The notes beneath the pieces were generated by a model, which was not told the origin of the DNA, searched no databases, and saw only the letters and a program-made list of their open reading frames with translations. A program made the translations under genes and the position numbers. A stretch of DNA of 64,000 bases from Blautia parvula (GTDB taxonomy: Bacteria > Bacillota > Clostridia > Lachnospirales > Lachnospiraceae): positions 186,001 through 250,000 of the forward strand of contig NZ_CP084061.1 of the NCBI RefSeq assembly GCF_020215665.1. Direction: 5' to 3'. Shown in pieces: positions 17,472 through 27,631 of the stretch. Every line of letters starts with the position of its first letter. Within the stretch, counting starts at the first letter, position 1.

Positions 17472-18138
17472 AAAACAAGCATTTCTTTTATGTCTGGCAC
17501 TGGCAGCCATACTTTTGGCCGGAAGTGCGGCGGCGTACTTTACGGACAGGGAACAGGTGAAAAACCATTTAACCATCGGTAAAGTGGATATTACCCTGAC
17601 AGAACCGAAGTGGGACGCTGTGCCTGAGAAAGAAAAGCAGGATATCACGCCCAATAAAAAGCTGATCAAAGATCCTAAGGTGACCAATGTGGGGATAAAT
17701 GACGCTTTTGTCTTTGTCACAGTACAGGTGCCGGTGGCAGATGTCATTACTGCAAACCAGGACGGCAGCAGGAATCCAAAGGCACTTACGGAACTTTATT
17801 CCTGGACCGTCAACAGCGGTTGGACAAGGATGGGAAATGCGGCAGACATTAAAAATGAGAGTAATGTGGTGGTAGCCCATGAGTACAAATATGTATACGG
17901 CACAGAGTCTGCCTGCACCGCGCTGGCAAAAGGAATCACAACACCGGAGCTTTTCAGTTCCGTAACTTTTGCCAATGTGATCGAGGGCGAAAAAATGCCG
18001 GATGGAACTGCCATGGAGGAGGCAGCAACGGATATTGATCTGAAGGCTTTTGCCATTCAGACTACGGATCTTACGGAGAAGGATGTGACGGACCCTGCAA
18101 ACGTCTGGAAAATTTTTGAAACACAGAATAAATCCTGA
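17446..18138 (+). CDS. TasA/camelysin-family SipW-dependent fibre protein
   Basis: A 230-residue exported protein and the probable main fibre subunit. Seen: a signal segment (about 10-30) ending SAAAYFTDREQVKNHLTIGKVDI, the SipW-type cleavage context, then a TasA/camelysin-like beta domain (ITPNKKLIKDPKVTNVGINDAFVFVTV). The start overlaps the end of sipW by 26 bp and has a strong AGGAGG. No anchor or sortase motif. By analogy with B. subtilis TasA it may polymerise into biofilm fibres (inference). Last gene of the operon. Confidence 0.82.
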   Translation: MRNITRKSKKQAFLLCLALAAILLAGSAAAYFTDREQVKNHLTIGKVDITLTEPKWDAVPEKEKQDITPNKKLIKDPKVTNVGINDAFVFVTVQVPVADVITANQDGSRNPKALTELYSWTVNSGWTRMGNAADIKNESNVVVAHEYKYVYGTESACTALAKGITTPELFSSVTFANVIEGEKMPDGTAMEEAATDIDLKAFAIQTTDLTEKDVTDPANVWKIFETQNKS

Positions 18139-18151
18139 CAGCGTAAAATAA

Positions 18152-19543
<1,392 letters not shown>

Positions 19544-19672
19544 AATCCCGAGACATCCGGCGCGATACAGAGCAGAATGCTCCATATCTGTGCATCGCGA
19601 AGCGTGATACTGGGCACGCAGTGAACAGTAACTATAATATTTCCAGAAACAGGCTAAAATCGCTAAAAACAG

Positions 19673-19701
19673 TTGAAATCTCGGAAATACTGTGATACAC
19701 T
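19673..19701 (+). promoter_or_regulatory. Predicted promoter of secG
   Basis: TTGAAA (19673-19678), 17-bp spacer, TACACT (19696-19701), 30 bp before the secG start. Confidence 0.6.
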
Positions 19702-19731
19702 AATTTTGTTTGACGATTAGGAGGTGTAATC

Positions 19732-19968
19732 ATGGAAATTTTGAGAATTGTACTGACGATTTTATTCGTTATTGATTGTATTGGGTTGACCGTTATTATT
19801 CTGATGCAGGAAGGAAAATCTCAGGGACTTGGCACAATTGCTGGTATGGCTGATACCTATTGGGGTAAAAACAAGGGCCGTTCTATGGAAGGGGCACTGG
19901 TTAAAGCCACTAAGATCATGGGAATTTTATTCTTTGTTCTGGCACTGGTTTTGAATCTGAAATTTTAA
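19732..19968 (+). CDS. secG: Protein translocase subunit SecG
   Basis: Small membrane subunit of the SecYEG channel. Seen: two membrane helices (about 4-26 and 56-76) with the family motif VIILMQEGKSQGLGTIAGMADTYWGKNKGRSMEG between them. Its 78 residues are typical of Firmicutes. RBS AGGAGGTG. It precedes rnr and smpB, a common Firmicute order (secG-rnr-smpB). Confidence 0.96.
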   Translation: MEILRIVLTILFVIDCIGLTVIILMQEGKSQGLGTIAGMADTYWGKNKGRSMEGALVKATKIMGILFFVLALVLNLKF

Positions 19969-19971
19969 GAG

Positions 19972-20010
19972 ATGGCACTCTTGCAGTCACGCAAGGGTGT
20001 CATATTTTTA
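19972..20010 (+). terminator. Hairpin after secG (terminator or attenuator before rnr)
   Basis: TGGCACTCTTGC (19973-19984) pairs with GCAAGGGTGTCA (19991-20002), followed by TATTTTTAT. A smaller GGCGAAAGACGCC hairpin follows. Because rnr has no clear separate promoter, it may limit read-through rather than end the operon. Confidence 0.7.
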
Positions 20011-20044
20011 TAGGCGAAAGACGCCTTTAGTTAGGAGTAAATAT

Positions 20045-22273
20045 TTGAAAAAAAATGCGCAGGTTAAGAAACGCAAAAAGATGCTGTATGAGATCATGTG
20101 CTGCAAGGAGTATACGCCTATGCGGGCGAAGGAACTTGCAGTGCTCTTACAGATTCCGGCAGGAAAAAGAGAGGAGCTTCATAAGACTCTGGACATGCTG
20201 CTGGAGGAAGGAAAAATAAGCATCAACAAGCGGGGCCGCTATGAGGCGGTGAGAAAAGAGAGCGGGAAGAAGGAAAAGGAACCTTCCCGTGAATATGAGA
20301 AGAAAAACAAAGCAAAACGTGAATTTTATCTGACAGGAACCTTTGTGGGCAATGCCAAGGGATTCGGCTTTGTGGAGGTGGAAGGTGAAGACGAGGATAT
20401 TTTTATCCCCGAGGAACACACCGGTGATGCGCTCCACAAGGATACCGTACAGGTAAGAATCCTGAGAGAGGAAAGAGACGGAAGGCGCAGGGAAGGCGCA
20501 GTGGTCAAGGTACTGGAACACGGAATGAAAGAGGTTGTCGGCACATATGAGAAGAGTGACAGCTTTGGCTTCCTGGTTCCTGACAACAGAAAATTTTCAA
20601 AAGATATTTTTATCCCCATGGAACACTCCATGGGTGCTGTCAGCGGTGATAAAGTAGTGGCGGCTATCCGCAGTTACGGCAGCAGAAGCAGAAACCCGGA
20701 GGGAAAGGTGAAGGAGATTCTGGGCCATCTGGGTGAAAAGGGCGTGGATGTCATGTCTGTGGCCAGAAGCTATGACCTGCCCATGGAGTTTCCGGAAAAG
20801 GTGCTGAACCAGGCGGAAAGAATCAGGGAAACCCTCAATGAGGGTGACTATTACGGACGCATGGATTTGAGGGATTGGACCATGGTCACCATTGACGGGG
20901 AAGATGCAAAGGATCTGGATGATGCGGTGTCTATTACGAAAGAGGGAGAGTTCTATCATCTGGGCGTGCATATTGCCGATGTGAGCAATTATGTACAATA
21001 CAACAGTGCCCTTGACAGAGAGGCACTGAAAAGAGGAACCAGTGTCTACCTGGTTGACCGTGTCATTCCCATGCTCCCCAAGAAGCTGTCCAATGGCATC
21101 TGTTCCCTGAATGCAGGGGAAGACCGCCTGGCACTCAGTTGTCTCATGGATATTGATAAGAAGGGAAATGTGATTGGGCATAAGATCGCAGAGACTGTCA
21201 TTCATGTGGACAGAAGGATGACATATACGAATGTGAAAAAAATCCTGCTCCACGAGGATGAGGAGGTTACCGGGGAATACGCGGAACTGGCCCCCATGTT
21301 TTTCCTTATGCAGGAATTATCAGGGATATTGAGAAAGAAAAGAGGAAAACGGGGAGCTATTGACTTTGATTTCCCGGAAAGCAAGATAAAGCTGGATGAA
21401 AACGGCAGGCCTACAGAGATATATCCCTATGAACAGAATGTGGCAACAGAAATTATCGAAGATTTTATGCTGCTGGCGAATGAGACGGTTGCGGAGGAGT
21501 ATTATTTCAGGGAGATTCCCTTTGTGTACAGAACGCACGATAATCCGGACCCGGAGAAGATGGAGGCAGTGCTTTCCATGATACGCGGAACGGGGATCAA
21601 AGTGAAAAAGGCAAAGCAGGAGATCCATCCAAAAGAAGTGCAGCGGATTCTGGATGAAATCGAGGGAATGGATTGTGAACCTTTCTTTTCCAGACTGCTT
21701 CTGCGCTCCATGAAGCAGGCAAAATACACCACTGACTGCAGCGGGCACTTTGGACTGGCAGCCAGATATTACTGCCATTTTACCTCTCCGATCAGGAGAT
21801 ACCCGGACCTGCAGATACACAGGATCATCAAGGAGACCATCCATGGAAGAATGACCCAGGATAAGAAAAAACATTATGGGGATCTCCTGGACGCGGTTGC
21901 CAATCAGTCCAGCACCTTGGAGCGCAGAGCAGAGGAAGTGGAGCGGGAAACCGTGAAGATGAAGAAAGCAGAATACATGGAATCCCATCTGGGCGAAATC
22001 TTTGAGGGCACCATATCCGGCGTTATGGAATGGGGCTTTTACGTGGAACTGTCAAATACAGTGGAAGGGCTGGTGCATGTCAATACACTGACCGATGACT
22101 ACTATATCTTCGACAGGGAGCATTACAGCCTGACCGGCGAAACGACAAAAAGGCAATATATCATGGGACAGAAAGTAAAGGTGCGGGTTGAAAATGCGGA
22201 TATTGTCACAAAAGCAGTGGATTTTTCACCTGTGATCGGGGAAAGTGAAGAAATGGTGAGAGGAAAGGATTAA
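20045..22273 (+). CDS. rnr: Ribonuclease R
   Basis: 3'-5' exoribonuclease that degrades structured RNA and works with tmRNA-SmpB on stalled messages. Seen: an N-terminal helical/winged-helix region, cold-shock-like domains ([39 protein letters not shown]), the RNB catalytic domain with the metal-binding aspartates in [16 protein letters not shown], and a C-terminal S1 domain ([16 protein letters not shown]). The likely start is TTG 20045, 7 bp after TAGGAG, giving 742 residues; a GTG at 19997 would extend it through the terminator hairpin. smpB follows 4 bp after the stop. Confidence 0.96.
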   Translation: MKKNAQVKKRKKMLYEIMCCKEYTPMRAKELAVLLQIPAGKREELHKTLDMLLEEGKISINKRGRYEAVRKESGKKEKEPSREYEKKNKAKREFYLTGTFVGNAKGFGFVEVEGEDEDIFIPEEHTGDALHKDTVQVRILREERDGRRREGAVVKVLEHGMKEVVGTYEKSDSFGFLVPDNRKFSKDIFIPMEHSMGAVSGDKVVAAIRSYGSRSRNPEGKVKEILGHLGEKGVDVMSVARSYDLPMEFPEKVLNQAERIRETLNEGDYYGRMDLRDWTMVTIDGEDAKDLDDAVSITKEGEFYHLGVHIADVSNYVQYNSALDREALKRGTSVYLVDRVIPMLPKKLSNGICSLNAGEDRLALSCLMDIDKKGNVIGHKIAETVIHVDRRMTYTNVKKILLHEDEEVTGEYAELAPMFFLMQELSGILRKKRGKRGAIDFDFPESKIKLDENGRPTEIYPYEQNVATEIIEDFMLLANETVAEEYYFREIPFVYRTHDNPDPEKMEAVLSMIRGTGIKVKKAKQEIHPKEVQRILDEIEGMDCEPFFSRLLLRSMKQAKYTTDCSGHFGLAARYYCHFTSPIRRYPDLQIHRIIKETIHGRMTQDKKKHYGDLLDAVANQSSTLERRAEEVERETVKMKKAEYMESHLGEIFEGTISGVMEWGFYVELSNTVEGLVHVNTLTDDYYIFDREHYSLTGETTKRQYIMGQKVKVRVENADIVTKAVDFSPVIGESEEMVRGKD

Positions 22274-22277
22274 AATT

Positions 22278-22745
22278 ATGGGAAAAGAATCAGGGATTCG
22301 TCTGATCGCAAACAATAAAAAAGCCTATCATGATTATTTTATAGAAGATACCTATGAGGCGGGTATCGAGCTTGCAGGCACTGAGGTAAAGTCCATGCGC
22401 ATGGGAAAATGCAGCATTAAGGAGTCCTTTATTCAGATTGACAGAGGCGAGGTCTTTGTCTACGGCATGCATATCAGCCCTTATGAGAAAGGGAATATCT
22501 TCAATAAAGATCCTCTGAGAACCAGAAAGCTTCTCCTGCACCAGTATGAGATTCGTAAGATCGCAGGAAAAATAGCAGAGAAGGGTTATACCCTGGTACC
22601 GCTTAAGGTTTACTTCAAAGGCAGCCTTGTGAAAGTGGAAATCGGCATCGCAAAAGGCAAGAAGCTGTATGACAAGAGGCAGGACATTGCCAAGAAGGAT
22701 CAGAAAAGAGAAGCTGAGCGGGAATTTAAAGTAAAAAACTTATAA
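22278..22745 (+). CDS. smpB: SsrA-binding protein SmpB
   Basis: Binds tmRNA and brings it to stalled ribosomes for trans-translation. Seen: family motifs [62 protein letters not shown] and a basic C-terminal tail [21 protein letters not shown]. At 155 residues it is full length. Directly follows rnr, so the two rescue-related genes are co-transcribed; its RNA partner ssrA is 8 kb downstream on the other strand. Confidence 0.98.
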   Translation: MGKESGIRLIANNKKAYHDYFIEDTYEAGIELAGTEVKSMRMGKCSIKESFIQIDRGEVFVYGMHISPYEKGNIFNKDPLRTRKLLLHQYEIRKIAGKIAEKGYTLVPLKVYFKGSLVKVEIGIAKGKKLYDKRQDIAKKDQKREAEREFKVKNL

Positions 22746-22787
22746 AAAAGCGCGGGAATAAATTCAGTGAAAAGCGAGGAAACCAAC

Positions 22788-24467
22788 ATGAAATTTTGTG
22801 ATATGCCGTATGAGAGAATTGACTTTGGAAAAGTAAAAGAGGAACTGCTGGGACTGATGAAGGCATTTGAAATGGCAGAAAGTGCACAGGAACAGTTTGA
22901 GATCCACAAAAAGTATTATGCCCTCTCTGACCGGGTTTCCACACAGGTCACCCTGGCATCCATCCGGCACAGCATGGATACCACAGATGCGTTTTATGAA
23001 GAAGAAAAGGCTTACTACGATGAACAGGTGCCTGCTTACAGCAACCTGTCTGTGGAGTATTTGAAACTGCTGTATCATTCCCGGTTCAGGGAAGAGCTGG
23101 AGCAGATCATCGGGCCTGTAGCATTTAAAAATATGGAGCTTTCCTTCCGCTGTGTAAATGAATCCGTGATACCGATCATGCAGGAGGAAAACGCGCTGGT
23201 GACAGAATATGAAAAACTCCTGGCCAGTGCCAAAATAGACTGGGATGGGGAAATATTAAATCTGTCTCTTTTAGGTCCTTATCTCAAGCATAAAGACCCG
23301 GAAGTCCGAAGACGGGCATATGAAAAGCAGAATGCATTCTTCATGGGTATTGCGGATAAACTGGATGAGCTGTACGACAAGCTGGTAAAGAACAGGACAC
23401 GCCAGGCAAAAGAGCTGGGCTTTGAGAGTTATACAGAGCTGGGGTATCTGCGTATGCAGCGGAACAGCTACCAGAGAGAACAGGTGGAAAATCTGAGACG
23501 GCAGGTAAAAGAGGTCTTTGTGCCATTTGCGGAGAGTCTGTATGAGAACAGAAGAGAGCGCCTGGGTCTGGATAAGATGTATTTTTCAGATGAACAGGTC
23601 TATGGAAAGGATGGAAATCCCCAGCCGTTTGGGACACCGGAAGAGATTCTGGAAGCCGGACAGAAAATGTACGGAGAGCTTTCAAAAGAGACAAGGGAAT
23701 TTTTTGACTTCATGATGGAGAACGAGCTTCTGGATGTGTTCGGTAGAAAGACAAAGGCAGTGGGCGGATATATGACATATATACCGGATTATAAATCTCC
23801 GTTTATTTTTGCCAATTTTAACGGAACCAGTGATGATGTGAATGTCATTACACACGAGTGCGGGCATGCTTTTCAGGGGTATCTGGCATCAGAGGACCCT
23901 ATTCGGGAGCATGCTGATATCGGTATGGAGACTGCAGAGATCCATTCCATGTCAATGGAGTTTTTCACGGAGCCCTGGTATCCTCTGTTTTTTGCCGGAG
24001 TCAAGGCTGAGGCATACCGGGAGATGCATCTGGAAGATGCGGTATTATTCATTCCCTACGGCTGTATGGTGGATGAGTTCCAGCACAGGGTCTATGATGA
24101 TCCGGATATGACGCCAAAGGAGAGAAAAGCCGTTTGGAAAGAGCTGGAGAAGACCTATAAACCGCATTTGGATTATGGCAGTCTGCAGTTCTTTGCAGAG
24201 GGCGGTTACTGGCAGCGGCAGCATCACATTTACAGCTTCCCTCTCTATTATATTGACTATGTGATTGCACAGCTCTGTGCCTTTGAGTTCAAAAATAAGA
24301 TGCAGGAGAATTATGAGGAAGCGTGGAAAAGCTATCTGCAGCTCTGCAGACTGTCTGCTTCGGATTATTTTGAAAATCTTCTGCGGAAAGCCGGACTGCG
24401 CTCCCCCTTTGAGGATGGATGTATTCAGGAAATCGTGGATAAACTGAAGAAGGATATCACCAGGTAA
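22788..24467 (+). CDS. M3-family oligoendopeptidase
   Basis: Cytoplasmic zinc metallopeptidase that degrades short peptides (PepF/thimet family). Seen: the HEXXH zinc motif in VITHECGHAFQGYLA, with the third ligand region ADIGMETAEIHSMSMEFF about 25 residues later, and the substrate-loop pattern SLQFFAEGGYWQRQHHIYSFPLYYIDY. The 559-residue length is in range. I chose ATG 22788 behind GAGGAAA; ATG 22767 is an alternative. It follows smpB closely and may share its transcript. A GC-rich hairpin follows. Confidence 0.93.
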   Translation: MKFCDMPYERIDFGKVKEELLGLMKAFEMAESAQEQFEIHKKYYALSDRVSTQVTLASIRHSMDTTDAFYEEEKAYYDEQVPAYSNLSVEYLKLLYHSRFREELEQIIGPVAFKNMELSFRCVNESVIPIMQEENALVTEYEKLLASAKIDWDGEILNLSLLGPYLKHKDPEVRRRAYEKQNAFFMGIADKLDELYDKLVKNRTRQAKELGFESYTELGYLRMQRNSYQREQVENLRRQVKEVFVPFAESLYENRRERLGLDKMYFSDEQVYGKDGNPQPFGTPEEILEAGQKMYGELSKETREFFDFMMENELLDVFGRKTKAVGGYMTYIPDYKSPFIFANFNGTSDDVNVITHECGHAFQGYLASEDPIREHADIGMETAEIHSMSMEFFTEPWYPLFFAGVKAEAYREMHLEDAVLFIPYGCMVDEFQHRVYDDPDMTPKERKAVWKELEKTYKPHLDYGSLQFFAEGGYWQRQHHIYSFPLYYIDYVIAQLCAFEFKNKMQENYEEAWKSYLQLCRLSASDYFENLLRKAGLRSPFEDGCIQEIVDKLKKDITR

Positions 24468-24473
24468 GAAAAG

Positions 24474-24502
24474 CTGCGGCCGGGATAGGATTCCGGCCGC
24501 TG
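24474..24502. terminator. Bidirectional hairpin between convergent genes
   Basis: GCGGCCGG (24476-24483) / CCGGCCGC (24493-24500). No strong T-run follows on either side, so it is a moderate terminator candidate. Confidence 0.5.
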
Positions 24503-24524
24503 TAAAGCAGTGATCAGATGTATG

Positions 24525-25526
24525 CTATGACTTTCTTTGGCGGCACATAAGAAGATACGCAGCCAGCCAGATGATACTGTGCAGCAGAAGTACAAGGATG
24601 TATTCCTGCATATGTCCGCAGTATCCGTTTATAAGGTCCAGGATGCCATAAAAAGCAGCGCTTGAGGGAAGCAGATATGTTATGGTATGCAGGAAACTGT
24701 CTTCCGGAATGACCAGATAGAACAGCACCGGGGGTGCAAGGAACAGTATCATAACCATTTTAATACAGACAATCCCGGACATAAGCCCGTCTGAAAAATG
24801 TCCGATGAACAATCCCGCAAGAGCGGCAAGAAAAGCAGACAATAAAATGACCAGAAGCAGCGGGATTATCATATCCGGGGATATGCGTATGCAGATAAAG
24901 GCAGTAAGCGCGGCGGACAGAACGGCACCTATATATCCCAGAGAGAGTTTCTGCAGCATATAGCCCATCTTAGTCATAGGCATCACTTCATTCACAAATC
25001 CGATTCCCTCTTCCTTTTCATTGATCATATTCATAGCGTTGAACGTACATCCCATGAACAGAGCAGTTGCCATGGTGATGGCTGTCAGCAGCGGTTTTAA
25101 GCTGTCACTGCTGCCTCCCGGCACAATATCTATCTCGTAGGAGGAAAGTGCTGCCCGCTCCTCATACATCTTAGGAAGGGTATTTCCGATTACGGTATTT
25201 ACTTCCAGTTCATCTCCGGAGAGAACGGCAGTGAGGCTGTCTCCGTTTTGGATCACACCGATCAACTGTGAGGCTGGCTGGTTGACTGCAGTTTCCATAG
25301 ACTGTCTGTTTTCATACATTTCCAAACGCCCCATGCTGCGGAGCCAATGGACAGCGTCAGAGGTGAGGCTGTCTTTGACTGCGGCGAAACCTGTCTCACT
25401 GACTGAGGATAAGTTTATACCTGACAGCAGGTTGACAGCCAGTCCTGCAAGGATGGGAAGCAGAAAGGTCAGGATACACATTTTATCGCGGCGGACATTT
25501 TTTAACTGAAAGGTTATTCCTGTCAT
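24525..25526 (-). CDS. ABC-2 type exporter permease, second subunit
   Basis: Membrane protein of 333 residues. Seen: one N-terminal membrane helix (ILTFLLPILAGLAVNLLSG), a large extracytoplasmic region (about 40-170), then five to six helices in the second half (TAITMATALFMGCTFNAMN onward), the ABC-2 (CcmB/NatB-like) layout. The motif NEKEEGIGFVNEVMPMTK is the conserved cytoplasmic loop. Start chosen at 25526 behind AGGAGGGG, one base after the preceding stop. Last gene of the minus-strand operon. Exported substrate unknown; antimicrobial peptide immunity is plausible from context. Confidence 0.82.
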   Translation of the reverse strand: MTGITFQLKNVRRDKMCILTFLLPILAGLAVNLLSGINLSSVSETGFAAVKDSLTSDAVHWLRSMGRLEMYENRQSMETAVNQPASQLIGVIQNGDSLTAVLSGDELEVNTVIGNTLPKMYEERAALSSYEIDIVPGGSSDSLKPLLTAITMATALFMGCTFNAMNMINEKEEGIGFVNEVMPMTKMGYMLQKLSLGYIGAVLSAALTAFICIRISPDMIIPLLLVILLSAFLAALAGLFIGHFSDGLMSGIVCIKMVMILFLAPPVLFYLVIPEDSFLHTITYLLPSSAAFYGILDLINGYCGHMQEYILVLLLHSIIWLAAYLLMCRQRKS

Positions 25527-25527
25527 G

Positions 25528-26520
25528 TTACCCCTCCTTTGCCATTTCATGTTTCAGAGTCCGGCAGATCAGCATAAACAGTGACAGAACCGCTGCTGCA
25601 CAGACTGCATAATATATGTTACCTGCAGGTTTCATGCCGAAATATGCGTTTTTCAGAGCCATAAACAAGTGATACATAGGATGGTATCTGATCCATTTCC
25701 AGGATATACCGGTCTGCCCCGCAAGAAAAACCGGTGTTGTGACAAATACGGCAAGTATTAGATACAGAAGGGAAAACTGCCGGAAACCCTGCAGGCATAC
25801 GGCGCAGAAAAAACCTGTAAGTGCCATGACAACGGACAGAATACCTGCCTGGATCATAACAGCAGGCAGTACGGATAGTCCCTGTGAAACACCAAGATTA
25901 ACTAAAGTCAGTAATGCCGCGAAGATCAAATCTGCCGCGAGAAAGAGCACCAGTTTGGAGAGCACTATGTAAGTCTGACTGACCGGCAGCGTACTGTGCA
26001 CAAGGATGACACCCATCTGCTTTTCTTTAAACAGGGTGGAAGCCAGTCCGAGAAATCCCACTGCAGACAGTTCAAAGAAGAGAAATTCACAGGTGATCTC
26101 CCGCCTGTTTTTCATTTCCTTTGTATTGGTGCCTATGACTACAGTTTTCGTTTCAGAATCTGGGAAAAGCAGGGATACCGCATAGGCTGCCCTGCTGTTG
26201 TCGGTGCGCCTGATACCGGAGGAGACCATGTAGATGCGGGGAACACGGCCGGAGGCGTCAATCCCTACAGAATAACCGTCTGAACAGGCCTGATGCATTT
26301 GCTCTGCACTCTCTGATCTTATAGCTGCAGAGGAGGCAGTGCTCTGAACCCCCATGGGGTCATAGAGGTATACAGGGTAGATTTCCTGGTCCAAACGGAC
26401 ATAGACCAGGTTAATATAACAGGAATAGAGAATAAGGGATCCAAGTGCCAGCAGGAAAAATTTTGATGCCAGCATCAGGCGGAAATCTTTTTTGAGAAGA
26501 GAAAATACAACATATCTCAT
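25528..26520 (-). CDS. ABC-2 type exporter permease, first subunit
   Basis: Membrane protein of 330 residues with the same plan as its neighbour: an N-terminal helix (FFLLALGSLILYSCYINLVYV), an extracytoplasmic domain (about 43-150) and then five helices. FKEKQMGVILVHSTLPVSQTYIVLSKLVLF is the typical ABC-2 loop before helix 3. Its start overlaps the ATPase stop (ATGA). The two permeases are divergent in sequence, so the exporter is probably a heterodimer. Confidence 0.82.
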   Translation of the reverse strand: MRYVVFSLLKKDFRLMLASKFFLLALGSLILYSCYINLVYVRLDQEIYPVYLYDPMGVQSTASSAAIRSESAEQMHQACSDGYSVGIDASGRVPRIYMVSSGIRRTDNSRAAYAVSLLFPDSETKTVVIGTNTKEMKNRREITCEFLFFELSAVGFLGLASTLFKEKQMGVILVHSTLPVSQTYIVLSKLVLFLAADLIFAALLTLVNLGVSQGLSVLPAVMIQAGILSVVMALTGFFCAVCLQGFRQFSLLYLILAVFVTTPVFLAGQTGISWKWIRYHPMYHLFMALKNAYFGMKPAGNIYYAVCAAAVLSLFMLICRTLKHEMAKEG

Positions 26521-27365
26521 GAAATCAGCCCCTTCCCTGTATATTGGATAAAGATATCTTCCAAAGTGGGTTCCTTTGTATGGATACTGATGATTTTATC
26601 ATGTGGGAAAGGGAAAACCCGGGATAGGCGGGACAGCTCCACGCTGACAGTACAGCGCTTATTTTCATAGAGATAAGTGACCTCTGCCATATTGCTGTTC
26701 TTTTGTTCTTTCAGCTTTTGCGGCGTATCCAGTGCATTGATCTCCCCGTCCGCTATAAATGCGACCCTGTCGCAAAGCAGGTCGGCATCCAGCATATTAT
26801 GGGTGGTAAGAAAGACGGTAGTTCCTTTTCGGCGTTCCTCCTCAATGATTTTCCGAAACAGCACAGCTCCGGATGGATCAAGCCCGCTGGTCGGCTCATC
26901 CAGAAACAGCAGCCTGGGATTGTGTATCAGCGCTCTTGCCATGCTGACCCGCTGCCTCATGCCTTTTGAATAGGAAGATACCGGCTTTCGTAGAAATTCC
27001 TTTTTAAATTCCAGCATTTCCAAAAGTTCTGCAGCATTTCTGCGTCTTCCGGCGGGATAGAAAGAAGCAAAATAATTCAGATTGTCAAGAGCACTCAGAT
27101 TTGTATACAGGTAAGGAAATTCAAAGAGCACACCGATCTGACTTCGGAAATCCATGGGATGTGCATCCGGTTTCTGCCCAAAAAGGAGTGCTTCGCCGCA
27201 ATAACCGCCAAGAATCCCTGTCAGTATTTTCTGTGTTGTGGATTTGCCTGAACCGTTGGGCCCCAAAAAACCGAAAATTTCTCCGTCATCCACAGCAAAC
27301 GTCAGACCGCGCAGCGTTTCATGGCCCTTTTTATAAGAAAAACGAAGATTCTTAACATCAATCAT
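26517..27365 (-). CDS. ABC exporter ATP-binding protein (CcmA/NatA type)
   Basis: Cytoplasmic ATPase of the exporter, 282 residues. Seen: Walker A GPNGSGKSTT, Q-loop GVLFEFPYLYTNLSAL, signature SYSKGMRQRVSMARAL, Walker B LLFLDEPTSGLDPSG and the switch His in LTTHNML, then a C-terminal extension (about 210-282) common in drug and lantibiotic exporters. Its ATG overlaps the stop of the 50-residue membrane gene upstream (TCATGATTG), so translation of the two is coupled. Confidence 0.95.
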   Translation of the reverse strand: MIDVKNLRFSYKKGHETLRGLTFAVDDGEIFGFLGPNGSGKSTTQKILTGILGGYCGEALLFGQKPDAHPMDFRSQIGVLFEFPYLYTNLSALDNLNYFASFYPAGRRRNAAELLEMLEFKKEFLRKPVSSYSKGMRQRVSMARALIHNPRLLFLDEPTSGLDPSGAVLFRKIIEEERRKGTTVFLTTHNMLDADLLCDRVAFIADGEINALDTPQKLKEQKNSNMAEVTYLYENKRCTVSVELSRLSRVFPFPHDKIISIHTKEPTLEDIFIQYTGKGLIS

Positions 27366-27514
27366 GATTCATCCCCCCATTTGTCGTTATCGAACTTTCT
27401 TTTTTCCACTCTGCGTTTGTTCCACCATCTCATAAATTTCACTTTCAGAGGTATGGAAAGTGCAAAAATCACGGCGATTATGAGCCACCAATACCATGCA
27501 AGACCAAAGAACAT
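27362..27514 (-). CDS. Small membrane protein (50 residues) leading the ABC operon
   Basis: An open frame of 51 codons from ATG 27514 behind GGGAGGTG. Seen: an N-terminal aromatic membrane helix (MFFGLAWYWWLIIAVIFALS, residues 1-20) followed by a highly charged tail rich in K, R and D that ends GDES. By the positive-inside rule the tail is cytoplasmic. The stop codon overlaps the ATPase start, which supports real, coupled translation. It has no recognised family. A small accessory subunit or regulator of the exporter or its kinase is the simplest guess. Confidence 0.75.
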   Translation of the reverse strand: MFFGLAWYWWLIIAVIFALSIPLKVKFMRWWNKRRVEKRKFDNDKWGDES

Positions 27515-27520
27515 AAAATC

Positions 27521-27556
27521 ACCTCCCTTGTATAAGATAGTCTATACAGGGAAGGT
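27521..27556 (-). promoter_or_regulatory. Inverted repeat covering the RBS of the small membrane protein
   Basis: Fourteen-base arms at 27521-27534 and 27543-27556 with two mismatches. The Shine-Dalgarno GGGAGGT is inside one arm, so the RNA hairpin would hide it; as DNA it could be an operator. Confidence 0.5.
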
Positions 27557-27631
27557 GAAGTCAGTGTGGGACTGCTGTGAAGTTCATGTGAAATAACTGT
27601 CCGCTGCAAAAGGGCAATCGTTGTCCGGGAA

